A stretch of DNA of 33,012 nt from Bacteroidia bacterium (GCA_025451785.1 JANWJV010000093.1:1-33012), one strand, 5' to 3'; counted from the first letter of the stretch, positions 24,132 to 33,012 are shown. Notes: a model not told the origin generated them from the sequence alone. Numbers and translations: made by a program.

Positions 24132-25159
24132 TGGCGAAAGTAACCATCGACGGACATACCATCGAAGTTCCTGACGGGACCACGATCCTGAATGCCGCGC
24201 GCAGCATCGGGGGAAAGATCGTTCCGCCCGCGATGTGTTATTATTCCAAGCTCAAGACCAGCGGCGGTTATTGCCGCACCTGTTTGGTGAAGGTGAGCAA
24301 AGGCTCTGAAAAAGATCCGCGCCCCATGCCCAAGCCGGTGGCCAGCTGCCGGACCAATGTGATGGATGGCATGGTGGTGGAGAACATCACTTCGCCGGAA
24401 ATTTTAGAAGCACGCGCCGGTGTAGTAGAATTTCTTTTGATCAACCACCCGCTCGATTGCCCCATTTGCGACCAGGCGGGCGAATGTCATTTACAAGATC
24501 TGGGATACGAGCATGGCAAGGCCAAAACACGTTATGAATTCGCGCGCCGGACATTTGTGAAGATCGATATCGGTGAATACATCAAGCTGCACATGACACG
24601 CTGCATCCTTTGTTACCGCTGCGTGAAAGTGGCCGAGCAGCTTTGTCCGGGCCGTGTACACGGCGTGATCAACCGCGGCGATGTTGCGGAGATATCTACC
24701 TATATACAGCAGGCCGTTGACAATGAGATGTCGGGCAATATGATCGACGTTTGCCCAGTGGGCGCCTTGACCGACAAGACCTTCCGCTTTAAGAGCCGAG
24801 TGTGGTTCACCAAGCCGGTGGACGCGCACCGCAAATGCGATAAGTGCTGCGGCAAAGTAAGGCTGTGGTTCAAAGGCAGCGAAGTGCTGCGCGTTACAGC
24901 CAGGAAAGATGAGTGGGGTGAGGTAGAAGATGTGGCGGAAGGCAAAGCGGGGTGGATATGTAACGATTGCCGCTTTCATAAAAAAGAAGTGAATGACTGG
25001 GTGATCGAAGGCCCGAGCCACATCAACAGGCACTCGGTGATCTCGGCCAACCATTACGAATTGTCGAAACTGAAATTAGATACAGAACAACACTTGAAAC
25101 AATTGGAGGGTAAAAAGGTGGACCTTGGAGAAGGCGCCTTGAATCCTAACAACCAATAA
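24131..25159 (+). CDS. nuoG: NADH-quinone oxidoreductase subunit G, short form
   Basis: NuoG carries the electron wire between NuoF and NuoI. The 342-residue product has [2Fe-2S] N1b ligands Cys36, Cys48, Cys51 and Cys73; N5 ligands His106, Cys110, Cys113 and Cys119 (HPLDCPICDQAGEC); and N4 ligands Cys158, Cys161, Cys164 and Cys208. A remnant of the molybdopterin-type Fe-S domain follows, with Cys236, Cys239, Cys240, Cys277 and Cys280. The large C-terminal molybdopterin-oxidoreductase-like domain of canonical NuoG (700-900 residues) is absent. The frame ends cleanly one base into nuoH, so this is not a frameshift remnant. I recall similar short forms in other Bacteroidota. All clusters essential for electron transfer are retained. 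Confidence 0.92.
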   Translation: MAKVTIDGHTIEVPDGTTILNAARSIGGKIVPPAMCYYSKLKTSGGYCRTCLVKVSKGSEKDPRPMPKPVASCRTNVMDGMVVENITSPEILEARAGVVEFLLINHPLDCPICDQAGECHLQDLGYEHGKAKTRYEFARRTFVKIDIGEYIKLHMTRCILCYRCVKVAEQLCPGRVHGVINRGDVAEISTYIQQAVDNEMSGNMIDVCPVGALTDKTFRFKSRVWFTKPVDAHRKCDKCCGKVRLWFKGSEVLRVTARKDEWGEVEDVAEGKAGWICNDCRFHKKEVNDWVIEGPSHINRHSVISANHYELSKLKLDTEQHLKQLEGKKVDLGEGALNPNNQ

Positions 25160-26193
25160 TGGAGTGGGGAGACATCATATATAAAAGCATACTCGTGGTA
25201 TGCGTGTTCAGCGTGTCGCTGTTGGTGGCCATGTATTCCACTTACGCGGAGCGCAAGATCGCGGCGTTCCTGCAGGACAGGCTCGGCCCCAACCGTGCGG
25301 GACCTTTCGGCATCCTGCAGCCGGTGGCCGATGGCGTGAAGATGTTCATGAAGGAAGAGATCATTCCTGATGTTTCCAATAAGGCGCTGTTCATTATCGG
25401 TCCTTCGGTGGCCATGTTCACAGCCTGCATGACAGGCGTTGTCATTCCTTGGGGAACAGAACTGGTAATAGGAGGGAAGCATTATCCTTTGCAGGTTACC
25501 GACGTTAACATCGGCATACTTTATTTGTTTGGTGTGGTATCGATCGGTGTTTACGGCATCATGATCGGCGGTTGGGCATCCAACAATAAATATTCGCTGC
25601 TTGGCGCCATCCGCGCTTCATCGCAGATGATCAGTTACGAATTGGCGATGGGCCTTTCCATTGTGGCGCTCATTATGATGACCGGCACCTTGAGCGTTCG
25701 CGAGATCGCAGCCCAGCAGGTGGGCTGGCACTGGAACGTATTGTATCAGCCTTTCGGATGCCTGCTCTTTATGATCTGCGCTTTCGCGGAGACCAACCGG
25801 GCGCCTTTCGATCTTCCTGAATGTGAAACGGAACTGGTGGGCGGCTATCATACCGAGTACAGCTCGATGAAACTGGGTTTCTATCTCTTTGCGGAATACA
25901 TCAATATGTTCATCTCTTCGGCGGTGATCGCCACACTTTATTTCGGAGGTTACAACATGCCTTTCATCGGCCGCTGGGTGCACGATCCCAACTGGATGGC
26001 CATCCTGGGCACGGTGTTCTTCTTCTGCAAGATATTCTTCTTCATCTTCCTGTTCATGTGGGTGCGCTGGACACTGCCGCGCTTCCGCTATGATCAGCTG
26101 ATGAACCTGGGCTGGAAAATATTGATACCCCTGGCGCTGCTGCATGTGGCGGCTACAGGTGTGGTAATGTGGTTAACAGGACAAATCCATTAA
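25159..26193 (+). CDS. nuoH: NADH-quinone oxidoreductase subunit H
   Basis: NuoH is the membrane subunit that forms the quinone channel and joins the two arms. The 344-residue product has about eight membrane helices. It carries the diagnostic loops QDRLGPNRAGPFGILQPVAD with VKMFMKEEIIPD (about 38-73), and the acidic loop ETNRAPFDLPECETELVGGY (about 212-231), which contributes to the quinone site. Length is normal. It overlaps nuoG by one base, and nuoI follows after one base. Confidence 0.97.
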   Translation: MEWGDIIYKSILVVCVFSVSLLVAMYSTYAERKIAAFLQDRLGPNRAGPFGILQPVADGVKMFMKEEIIPDVSNKALFIIGPSVAMFTACMTGVVIPWGTELVIGGKHYPLQVTDVNIGILYLFGVVSIGVYGIMIGGWASNNKYSLLGAIRASSQMISYELAMGLSIVALIMMTGTLSVREIAAQQVGWHWNVLYQPFGCLLFMICAFAETNRAPFDLPECETELVGGYHTEYSSMKLGFYLFAEYINMFISSAVIATLYFGGYNMPFIGRWVHDPNWMAILGTVFFFCKIFFFIFLFMWVRWTLPRFRYDQLMNLGWKILIPLALLHVAATGVVMWLTGQIH

Positions 26194-26194
26194 G

Positions 26195-26794
26195 ATGCAG
26201 GCGCTCACCAAACGATCGAAAGTAGTCTCCAATAAGCGAATGAGCTTTATGGAAAAGATCTATTTGCCTGCCATCATCAAGGGGATGATGATCACCCTTA
26301 GCCACTTCTTCAAGAAGAAAGTAACGGTCAATTATCCTGAAGTAAAACGCCCCATCGCTCCTGTTTACCGCGGTCAGCATGTGCTGAAGCGCGACGAGAA
26401 CGGCGCGGAGCGCTGTACCGCCTGCGGACTTTGCGCGGTGGCTTGCCCCGCCGAAGCCATTACGATGGTGGCCGAAGAGCGCAAGGCCGGAGAAGAGGGC
26501 TTGTACCGCGAAGAGAAATACGCGTCCACCTACGAGATCAATATGCTCCGCTGCATCTTTTGCGGACTGTGTGAAGAAGCGTGTCCGAAGGAAGCCATCT
26601 TCCTTACTGACCGCATCGTGCCTTCCACTTTCGAGCGCCATGAGTTCGTGTACGGAAAGGACAAGCTGGTGGAGCCCACAGCGAAAGACGAACGCGTGGA
26701 TATTACCGAACGCCAGAACGTGGATACCGTTGAGTTCAAGAAACACAAAGAATACGCGCACAATATCCTCTATACCAAAAACACCCTGAAGTAG
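26195..26794 (+). CDS. nuoI: NADH-quinone oxidoreductase subunit I
   Basis: NuoI carries [4Fe-4S] clusters N6a and N6b, which lead to N2. The 199-residue product has two ferredoxin motifs: Cys74/77/80/84 (RCTACGLCAVACPAEAI) and Cys120/123/126/130 (RCIFCGLCEEACPKEAI). The N-terminal amphipathic region (about 20-45, YLPAIIKGMMITLSHFFKK) lies along the membrane in known structures. The C-terminal 45 residues are longer and more charged than in enterobacterial NuoI. Spacing to nuoJ is 4 nt. Confidence 0.97.
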   Translation: MQALTKRSKVVSNKRMSFMEKIYLPAIIKGMMITLSHFFKKKVTVNYPEVKRPIAPVYRGQHVLKRDENGAERCTACGLCAVACPAEAITMVAEERKAGEEGLYREEKYASTYEINMLRCIFCGLCEEACPKEAIFLTDRIVPSTFERHEFVYGKDKLVEPTAKDERVDITERQNVDTVEFKKHKEYAHNILYTKNTLK

Positions 26795-26798
26795 CTGT

Positions 26799-27299
26799 AT
26801 GACCGTTTACCTTTTCTATTTACTTTCTTTCATCGCTATCCTCAGTGCTTTAATGGTGGTGTTTTCGCGTAACCCGGTGTACAGCGTACTTTATCTGATC
26901 GTCACCTTCTTCGCCATCGCCGGCCATTATGTTCTTCTCAACGCGCAGTTCCTCGCCGCGGTGCACGTGATCGTGTATGCCGGTGCCATCATGGTGCTGT
27001 TCCTTTATGTGATCATGATGCTGAACCTCAACACGTATAACGAGATGCAAAAGGCCAACTGGCTTAGGTTCGGCGCAGTGGTCTCCGGCTGTTTGCTGAT
27101 GGTGGTGCTGGTAGGCTCGCTCAAAGGCGCTGAAACCATGCAGCCTGGCGCTGTGCACGATGCCAACATCGGCCTGGTGAGCAATCTCGGCAACGTACTA
27201 TTCAAAGAATTCCTTCTTCCCTTCGAAGTATCATCTCTTCTCTTCCTCGCGGCAATGACAGGGGCGGTGATGCTCGGTAAGAAAAGCATAAGGTCATGA
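26799..27299 (+). CDS. nuoJ: NADH-quinone oxidoreductase subunit J
   Basis: NuoJ is a small proton-channel membrane subunit. The 166-residue product has five predicted helices. The conserved TM3 segment (about 53-72) reads [19 protein letters not shown], containing the pi-bulge region linked to coupling in known complex I structures. It overlaps nuoK by 4 nt (ATGA), implying coupled translation. Confidence 0.95.
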   Translation: MTVYLFYLLSFIAILSALMVVFSRNPVYSVLYLIVTFFAIAGHYVLLNAQFLAAVHVIVYAGAIMVLFLYVIMMLNLNTYNEMQKANWLRFGAVVSGCLLMVVLVGSLKGAETMQPGAVHDANIGLVSNLGNVLFKEFLLPFEVSSLLFLAAMTGAVMLGKKSIRS

Positions 27300-27613
27300 G
27301 CTCTATACAGGTCATACCCGTTCATATGTACGTGCTGCTGAGCGCGGTGCTCTTCTCCATCGGTGTGATGGGGGTGATCTTCCGCCGCAACGCCATCATC
27401 GTGTTCATGTGCGTGGAGCTGATGCTCAACGCGGTGAACTTATTGCTCGTTGCCTTCTCCAGCTATTTGTCTGACGGAGCAGGACAGGTATTCGTGTTCT
27501 TTATCATGGCGGTGGCTGCAGCTGAAGTAGCGGTGGGCCTCGCCATCCTTAGCATGGTCTATCGCAATACAAAGAGCGTTGACATTGACACATTAAGTAA
27601 ATTGAAAGAGTGA
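27296..27613 (+). CDS. nuoK: NADH-quinone oxidoreductase subunit K
   Basis: NuoK is a three-helix membrane subunit related to MrpC. The 105-residue product carries both conserved membrane glutamates, in [19 protein letters not shown] (TM2) and [14 protein letters not shown] (TM3); these are required for proton pumping in characterised enzymes. The chosen start at 27296 adds a ten-residue head before [13 protein letters not shown], as in homologues. An internal ATG at 27326 is possible but less likely. Confidence 0.96.
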   Translation: MSSIQVIPVHMYVLLSAVLFSIGVMGVIFRRNAIIVFMCVELMLNAVNLLLVAFSSYLSDGAGQVFVFFIMAVAAAEVAVGLAILSMVYRNTKSVDIDTLSKLKE

Positions 27614-27617
27614 ACCT

Positions 27618-29519
27618 ATGAAGGACCTGGTAGGACTTATTCCCTTGCTGCCTCTCCTCGGCTGGTTCATCACCGGCCTTTTTGGAAAGAAACTTTCCAG
27701 GACAGCCGCCGGCCTTATCGCCTGCTCAACGGTGCTGGGCTCCTTTGCCATTTCGCTGGGCCTCTTCTTCGAAGTAGAGCACCTGGAGACGCACAGGTTC
27801 ACGGTGGACTTCTTCAGCTGGATCAGTGCCGGAACACTCCAGGTTCCTTTCTCCTTCCTCATCGACCCGCTTTCTTGTTTATTCCTGTTGATCATCACAG
27901 GCATCGGCTTCCTTATCCATGTGTATTCTTTCGGATACATGCACGACGACGATGGCTTCGCGCGCTTCTTCTCTTACCTCAACCTCTTTGTGTTCTTCAT
28001 GTTGCTGCTCGTGCTGGGCTCCAATTACCTTATCATGTTCGTGGGCTGGGAAGGTGTAGGACTTTGTTCTTATCTCCTGATCGGCTTCTGGTTCAAGAAC
28101 ACTGCTTACAACAAGGCCGCCAACAAGGCCTTTATCATGAACCGCATCGGTGACTTGGGCTTTTTGCTGGGCATCATCCTTATCTTCTTAACCTTCGATG
28201 GCAACATTGGTTACGCCGAGGTTTTCGATAAAGCGAAATACATGAGCAGCGGGGATGGTACCATCACTGCCATCACGCTCCTTCTCTTCATCGGCGCTAT
28301 GGGTAAGAGCGCGCAGATACCGCTTTACACCTGGCTGCCCGACGCGATGGCCGGACCTACGCCAGTATCGGCGCTGATCCATGCCGCTACCATGGTGACA
28401 GCAGGTATTTATATGGTGGCCCGCTCCAATATCCTTTATGCACTCTCTCCTGTAGCAATGGAGGTGGTGGCGATCACAGGAATTGTAACGGCATTGTTTG
28501 CCGCCAGCATCGGCCTGTTGCAAAATGATATTAAGAAAGTACTGGCGTATTCTACCGTTAGTCAGTTGGGTTACATGTTCCTGGGCCTTGGTGTTGGCGC
28601 TTTTACCGGCGCGGTATTCCATGTTATGACGCATGCCTTTTTTAAAGCACTTCTCTTCCTCGGCGCCGGCAGCGTGATCCACGCCATGAGCGGAGAACAA
28701 GACATCCGTAAGATGGGCGGCCTTAAAAAAGCATTGCCCATTACCTACATGACATTCCTTATTGGTACGCTCGCTATCGCTGGCTTTCCTTTGTTCTCCG
28801 GCTTCTTCTCGAAGGACGAGATCCTGGCGCATGCGTTTGATCACAATAAAGTACTGTGGTTCCTGGGCATGCTGGGAGCAGTAATGACCACCTTTTATAT
28901 GTTCCGTTTGTTCTTTGTCACCTTCTGGGGCAAGTTCAACGGAACGAAAGAACAACAATATCACTTGCATGAATCACCCAAGTCGATGACCATACCCCTG
29001 ATGGTGCTTGCGGTACTTTCGCTTGTTGGCGGATTTGTAGGATTGCCCGAGATCATTGGCACTCACCGCCTCGAAGAGTTCCTCGCTCCTGTATTCGCCG
29101 ATTCAAAAATGAAATTGTTCCACGCGCCTTTATCGCATGATACCGAGTGGACCCTGCTCATCACGGCCAGCATTGTTTGTGTAGTGGTGATCGCCTTCGC
29201 GTACCAGTATTTTGTGGTGAAAGGCCGCCGCCCTGCCGAAGAAGGGGAGGAGATATCGCCATTGGCGAAAACTGTTTCTAACAAGTATTATATCGACGAG
29301 CTGTATGAGGCGCTTTTCACCAAGCCGCTCAACTGGCTCTCCGATAAGTTCTATAAGATATTCGAACTGCAGGTGGTGGATGGCATTGTGAACGAGACCG
29401 GCAAACTGGTGAACACCCTGAGCGGGGTATTGCGCCTGCTGCAGACCGGCCGCATCGGGTTTTATTTGTTCGCGATGGTGCTGAGCATCATCCTCATTTT
29501 ATTTGTAACGACCTTCTAA
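27618..29519 (+). CDS. nuoL: NADH-quinone oxidoreductase subunit L
   Basis: NuoL is the distal antiporter-like proton-pumping subunit. The 633-residue product has the usual 14-plus membrane helices. Diagnostic segments are FVGWEGVGLCSYLLIGFW (the TM5 glutamate), MGKSAQIPLYTWLPDAMAGP with the TM7 lysine, and SALIHAATMVTAGIYMVAR. The C-terminal part includes the long lateral-helix region and a final TM (GFYLFAMVLSIILILFVTTF). A soluble loop at about 530-590 is charged. The stop directly abuts the nuoM ATG. Confidence 0.97.
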   Translation: MKDLVGLIPLLPLLGWFITGLFGKKLSRTAAGLIACSTVLGSFAISLGLFFEVEHLETHRFTVDFFSWISAGTLQVPFSFLIDPLSCLFLLIITGIGFLIHVYSFGYMHDDDGFARFFSYLNLFVFFMLLLVLGSNYLIMFVGWEGVGLCSYLLIGFWFKNTAYNKAANKAFIMNRIGDLGFLLGIILIFLTFDGNIGYAEVFDKAKYMSSGDGTITAITLLLFIGAMGKSAQIPLYTWLPDAMAGPTPVSALIHAATMVTAGIYMVARSNILYALSPVAMEVVAITGIVTALFAASIGLLQNDIKKVLAYSTVSQLGYMFLGLGVGAFTGAVFHVMTHAFFKALLFLGAGSVIHAMSGEQDIRKMGGLKKALPITYMTFLIGTLAIAGFPLFSGFFSKDEILAHAFDHNKVLWFLGMLGAVMTTFYMFRLFFVTFWGKFNGTKEQQYHLHESPKSMTIPLMVLAVLSLVGGFVGLPEIIGTHRLEEFLAPVFADSKMKLFHAPLSHDTEWTLLITASIVCVVVIAFAYQYFVVKGRRPAEEGEEISPLAKTVSNKYYIDELYEALFTKPLNWLSDKFYKIFELQVVDGIVNETGKLVNTLSGVLRLLQTGRIGFYLFAMVLSIILILFVTTF

Positions 29520-30980
29520 ATGATTACCGCGCTTCTCATAGGATGGCCTCTTGTTGCAGCACTGCTGGTGCTGATGACCAAAGGCGCCGCGGCTAAAAAG
29601 CTGGCCCTGGTTGCTTCGGTGATCGAGCTGGGCATCGCTGTGGCGGCTTATGTGCAGTTCAGGCATAATCCTGCAAGCGCGTTCTTCACCATGGATCACT
29701 ATTGGGTGAGCTCGATGGGGATCAAGTTCAAGATCGCGATGGATGGGATCAGCTTGTTATTGGTATTGCTTACAACACTGCTGGTTCCCTTTATTATTCT
29801 TTCCTCCTTTAAGAACGAATACAAGAACGCGCCCGCTTTCTATTCGCTTATTCTCTTTATGCAAATGGCCCTGGTGGGTGTGTTCGTGGCGATGGACGGC
29901 TTCCTTTTCTATGTCTTCTGGGAGCTGGCGCTCATTCCTATCTATTTCATCTGCCTGCTGTGGGGAGGCGAGAACCGTGGAAAGATCACCTTCAAGTTCT
30001 TTGTGTATACGTTGCTGGGCAGCCTCTTCATGTTAGTGGCGCTCATTTATCTCTACCAGCATACCGCTGGCAAACACACCTTCGAGATCAGCGCGCTTTA
30101 TGAAGCGGGCCGTTCGATGGATGCCGCGCACCAGGCCTGGATATTCTGGGCCATGTTCCTGGCCTTCGCCATTAAGATGCCGGTATTCCCCCTGCATACC
30201 TGGCAGCCCGATACCTATACTACCGCGCCTACCGCCGGCACCATGCTGCTCTCGGGTATCATGCTCAAGATGGGCACTTACGGATTGATCCGCTGGCTGC
30301 TCCCGTTGGCTCCGCTCGGCGTTGCCGAATGGGGACATACCGTCGTAGCGCTTTCCGTGATCAGCGTGATCTACGCTTCCTGCATGGCCATCGCGCAAAA
30401 AGATTTCAAACGATTGATCGCTTATTCTTCCATCGCGCACGTGGGACTTATCTCCGCAGGCATCTTCACTTACAACATCCAGGGCTTGCAAGGTGGTTTG
30501 ATCCAGATGTTCAGTCACGGCATTAACGTGGTGGGCCTCTTCTTCATCGCAGAGATCATCTCCGGCGGAACCGGCACGCGCGAGATCGCGAAGCTAGGCG
30601 GCATTCGTAATGTGGCTCCCCGGTTTGCTGTATTGTTCCTTGTGGTATTGTTAGGAAGTGTGGCGCTGCCGCTTACGAATGGTTTTGTGGGGGAGTTTCT
30701 GTTGATCAACGGTCTCTATCAATACAATGCCTGGTTCGCCGCCTTCGCTGGACTGAGCGTGATACTTGGCGCGGTATATATGTTACGAAGTTACCAGGGT
30801 GTGATGCTGGGTGAAACAAATTCGCTCACCGCCTCATTCAAAGAAATTGGTTTTGCAGAAAAAGCTGTTCTTGTTCCGATCGTCATCCTCATCGTGGTAT
30901 TGGGCGTTTATCCCAAGCCGCTGCTGGAGCTGACCGAGCCGGCGGTAAAAGCATTGATAGAAACATATCCATTGAAATAA
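29520..30980 (+). CDS. nuoM: NADH-quinone oxidoreductase subunit M
   Basis: NuoM is the middle antiporter-like proton-pumping subunit. The 486-residue product has the conserved TM5 glutamate in FYVFWELALIPIYFICLLWG, the lysine-bearing segment AFAIKMPVFPLHTWQPD, and TMLLSGIMLKMGTYGLIRW. The second lysine motif is AQKDFKRLIAYSSIAHVG. Length and order of motifs are normal. nuoN follows after 4 nt. Confidence 0.97.
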   Translation: MITALLIGWPLVAALLVLMTKGAAAKKLALVASVIELGIAVAAYVQFRHNPASAFFTMDHYWVSSMGIKFKIAMDGISLLLVLLTTLLVPFIILSSFKNEYKNAPAFYSLILFMQMALVGVFVAMDGFLFYVFWELALIPIYFICLLWGGENRGKITFKFFVYTLLGSLFMLVALIYLYQHTAGKHTFEISALYEAGRSMDAAHQAWIFWAMFLAFAIKMPVFPLHTWQPDTYTTAPTAGTMLLSGIMLKMGTYGLIRWLLPLAPLGVAEWGHTVVALSVISVIYASCMAIAQKDFKRLIAYSSIAHVGLISAGIFTYNIQGLQGGLIQMFSHGINVVGLFFIAEIISGGTGTREIAKLGGIRNVAPRFAVLFLVVLLGSVALPLTNGFVGEFLLINGLYQYNAWFAAFAGLSVILGAVYMLRSYQGVMLGETNSLTASFKEIGFAEKAVLVPIVILIVVLGVYPKPLLELTEPAVKALIETYPLK

Positions 30981-30984
30981 GCAG

Positions 30985-32370
30985 GTGAAGTCATTAATGG
31001 TCATAGCGGGTTTGGGAGTGATAGCGATGCTGTCGGAGATATTCAGTTTTAAAAAACTGTTGTATCCCCTGGTGCTGCTCGGTCTTCTAGCCGCCGCGGT
31101 GCTTGCCGGCCTCGACTGGAACCACGACACGCGCATTCCGCTTTTCGGGAACATGATCATGTTCGATAATTTTTCTGCGGCCTTCACCATTGTACTTTCC
31201 TTCACCGGCTTCCTTTGGTTCATTATGGCCCGCGACAGTTTCAACGAGGAAAGCAGCCTTACCGATCATTACGCATTAGCATTGTTCTCGCTGGCCGGCG
31301 CCGTGGTAATGGTTTCCTTCGGAAACATGACCATGCTATTTTTAGGCATCGAGATACTTTCCATTCCCTTGTATGTATTGGCCGGCAGCCGTAAAACAGA
31401 CGTTCATTCTAACGAAGCTGCCTTCAAGTATTTCCTCATGGGCGCTTTCGCCTCCGGCTTCCTGCTCTTCGGCATCGCGCTGGTGTATGGCGCCACCGGT
31501 TCATTCGACATTCCGAAGATATCGCTCTATGTAGCGGAGCACGCCACCAACCTTCCCGGATTCTTTTATGCCGGTGTGCTTATGATGCTGGCAGGAATGG
31601 CCTTCAAAGTTTCCGCGGTACCCTTCCACTTCTGGGCGCCCGATGTTTACCAGGGATCACCTACTACCATTACCGCTTTCATGGCTACCATCGTGAAGAC
31701 CGCCGCTTTCGCCGCGCTCTTCCGCCTGTTCAGCAATTGCTTTATTCCCGCTGCCACTACATGGTCGGGCGTGGTATGGACCCTCGCGGCGCTTACACTA
31801 CTTACAGGCAACATCACCGCCGTGTACCAGCAATCGGCCAAACGTATGCTCGCCTATTCAAGCATCGCGCATGCCGGCTATATGATGCTCGCCATCCTGG
31901 CCATGAACAAATTCTCCGCTACAGCGGTTCTTTATTACACCGCTTCTTATTCGGTATCCACCATTGTTTCCTTCACCGTACTGCAGCTGGTAGCTGCGCA
32001 TAAGGGCAGCGATCTTTTGGAAAGCTTCAACGGCCTGGCAAAGAAGAACAGCTTTGTAGCGGTGGTGATGACCATCGCGATCCTTTCGCTCGCCGGTATT
32101 CCTGTTACGGCCGGTTTCTTCGCCAAGTACTACATCTTCACCTCGGCCATCGACAGCGGCTTTACCGCCCTGGTGATCATCGCGGTGATCGCTTCTCTCA
32201 TTGGCGTGTACTATTATTTTATGATCATCATCAATATGTTCTTTAAGGAGAGCACTGATGACAGCCCCTTCGTGATCGGTGCCGCGCATAGGTTCCTCCT
32301 TATCGTTTGCACGCTCCTCATCCTGGCGCTGGGTCTCTTCCCCGATATCATCCTTCGCTTTTGGATATAA
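30985..32370 (+). CDS. nuoN: NADH-quinone oxidoreductase subunit N
   Basis: NuoN is the third antiporter-like subunit, the one nearest the hydrophilic arm. The 461-residue product has GIEILSIPLYVLAGSRK (TM5 glutamate), AFKVSAVPFHFWAPDVYQG (lysine segment) and YQQSAKRMLAYSSIAHAGYM. The start is a GTG at 30985, giving MKSLMVIAGLGVIAMLSEIF, which fits the N-terminal length of homologues; the in-frame ATG at 30997 would remove four residues. It is the last nuo gene. The symporter gene starts 29 nt later. Confidence 0.95.
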   Translation: MKSLMVIAGLGVIAMLSEIFSFKKLLYPLVLLGLLAAAVLAGLDWNHDTRIPLFGNMIMFDNFSAAFTIVLSFTGFLWFIMARDSFNEESSLTDHYALALFSLAGAVVMVSFGNMTMLFLGIEILSIPLYVLAGSRKTDVHSNEAAFKYFLMGAFASGFLLFGIALVYGATGSFDIPKISLYVAEHATNLPGFFYAGVLMMLAGMAFKVSAVPFHFWAPDVYQGSPTTITAFMATIVKTAAFAALFRLFSNCFIPAATTWSGVVWTLAALTLLTGNITAVYQQSAKRMLAYSSIAHAGYMMLAILAMNKFSATAVLYYTASYSVSTIVSFTVLQLVAAHKGSDLLESFNGLAKKNSFVAVVMTIAILSLAGIPVTAGFFAKYYIFTSAIDSGFTALVIIAVIASLIGVYYYFMIIINMFFKESTDDSPFVIGAAHRFLLIVCTLLILALGLFPDIILRFWI

Positions 32371-32375
32371 AGCAT

Positions 32376-32383
32376 TAGATTTG
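32376..32383 (+). promoter_or_regulatory. Candidate -7 promoter element of the symporter gene
   Basis: TAGATTTG matches TAnnTTTG exactly and lies 16 nt before the symporter ATG, in the only gap of any size after nuoN. A TTTG occurs upstream but just 12 nt away, so the -33 element is missing or atypical. Confidence 0.4.
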
Positions 32384-32399
32384 CCTTCTGCTGAAGGTC

Positions 32400-33012
32400 A
32401 TGTCATCGTCCAATAAACTTACGCTTGCTATTTTCATTGCCCTGGTCCTCGGGATCTTCGCAGGCTATTTTCTTAACACGTCCTATCCTGCTCCACCAAG
32501 AAAAACGGTAGAAGAGGCGATGAAGGCCGTGAACGAGGTGATCGAATCTTCGCGCGAGCAAACACCTTTCAACATAAAGCTGCGTATGGTGCTGAGCGAC
32601 AGCGCCGCTAACGAAAAGAAAAAACTGGAGGAGATCACGAAGCTGATTCAAGCCGAGAAAGCTTCTTCTTCACTGGTACAGAAAATAGAAAAGGCCAGCC
32701 GCCGCGATGAGCAGATCAGCGCCGACCTTTCGAGCCTGCTGGATTACATCACTATCTTCACCGATATTTTCCTTCGTTTGATTAAAATGATCATCGCGCC
32801 GCTGGTGTTCTCCACATTAGTGGTGGGTGTGGCAAAATTGGGGGACATAAGATCCGTAGGCCGCATTGGCGGCAAGACATTATTGTGGTTCATCACCGCT
32901 TCCTTTGTCTCCCTTTTATTGGGATGCCTGCTTGTGAACCTCTTCCAACCGGGCCTCATGATGAACCTGGAGCTGCCCTTCGCGGGCGCCGATACCGGCA
33001 TCGACAAGGCCA
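32400..33012 (+). CDS. Dicarboxylate/amino-acid:cation symporter (DAACS family), 5' part
   Basis: The frame runs from the ATG at 32400 to the window edge without a stop (204 complete codons). It is the N-terminal portion of a GltP/DctA-type sodium or proton-coupled carboxylate transporter in the inner membrane. TM1 is at about 7-26 (LTLAIFIALVLGIFAGYFL). TM2 is introduced by the family signature IFLRLIKMIIAPLVFSTLVVG (about 123-143), then VAKLGDIRSVGRIGGKT, and TM3 is at about 160-181. Between TM1 and TM2, residues about 30-115 form a long charged helical insertion (KLEEITKLIQAEKASSSLVQ) where the family usually has a short loop. The substrate cannot be told from this part. It may be cotranscribed with nuo or use the -7 element at 32376. 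Confidence 0.88.
   Translation, partial: MSSSNKLTLAIFIALVLGIFAGYFLNTSYPAPPRKTVEEAMKAVNEVIESSREQTPFNIKLRMVLSDSAANEKKKLEEITKLIQAEKASSSLVQKIEKASRRDEQISADLSSLLDYITIFTDIFLRLIKMIIAPLVFSTLVVGVAKLGDIRSVGRIGGKTLLWFITASFVSLLLGCLLVNLFQPGLMMNLELPFAGADTGIDKA

Noticed and set aside
28188-28970. A 260-codon minus-strand frame inside nuoL
   Set aside because: It lies wholly within nuoL, lacks recognisable motifs and is rich in His/Gln as expected of antisense of membrane-protein codons.

Overview
The window looks like chromosomal DNA of a Bacteroidota bacterium. Five predicted secreted proteins carry type IX secretion (T9SS) C-terminal signals. Several upstream regions fit the Bacteroidota promoter (TTTG, 19-20 nt, TAnnTTTG). 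Leaders are A-rich and lack Shine-Dalgarno sequences. A purD/DUF6341/DUF6427 cluster is present, and NuoG is a short form. The order (perhaps Chitinophagales) cannot be fixed from the sequence. I saw no tRNA, rRNA, CRISPR array, transposase, phage gene or integration site.

Layout. (1) 30-3273: purine synthesis genes purD and purQ, with two small-family membrane proteins between them (one antiparallel DUF6341-like, one DUF6427-like). (2) 3281-14698: a run of exported proteins on the plus strand. These are a short T9SS cargo, a 1502-residue alpha-2-macroglobulin with an intact thioester motif, a small basic Cys-containing secreted protein, a 943-residue Asp-box propeller with PKD and T9SS domains, a C10 (streptopain-like) cysteine protease, and a SprB-repeat protein. 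The gaps hold terminators, degenerate dispersed repeats and two well-formed promoters. (3) 14697-17309, minus strand: a large helical protein of unknown function followed by an exported patatin-like lipase, probably one operon. (4) 17381-19408: a T9SS type B cargo with SBBP repeats, then a possible 29-residue peptide. (5) 19575-32370: a complete, tightly packed 14-gene complex I operon, nuoA to nuoN. (6) 32400 to the end: the 5' part of a dicarboxylate/amino-acid symporter gene, cut by the window edge.

How the parts work together. The nuo operon builds a proton-pumping NADH:quinone oxidoreductase. All subunits are present, but NuoG lacks its large C-terminal molybdopterin-type domain. The exported genes form a surface and secretome island that includes a secreted cysteine protease, a protease-trap homologue and a lipase. 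None of the T9SS secretion machinery genes is in the window. The most unusual items are the A2M protein with a Y/N-rich and then highly charged low-complexity insert where a bait region would be expected, a leader sequence shared by two distant T9SS cargo genes, a heptamer repeat inside a T9SS sorting domain, and an approximately 85-residue insertion in the symporter.
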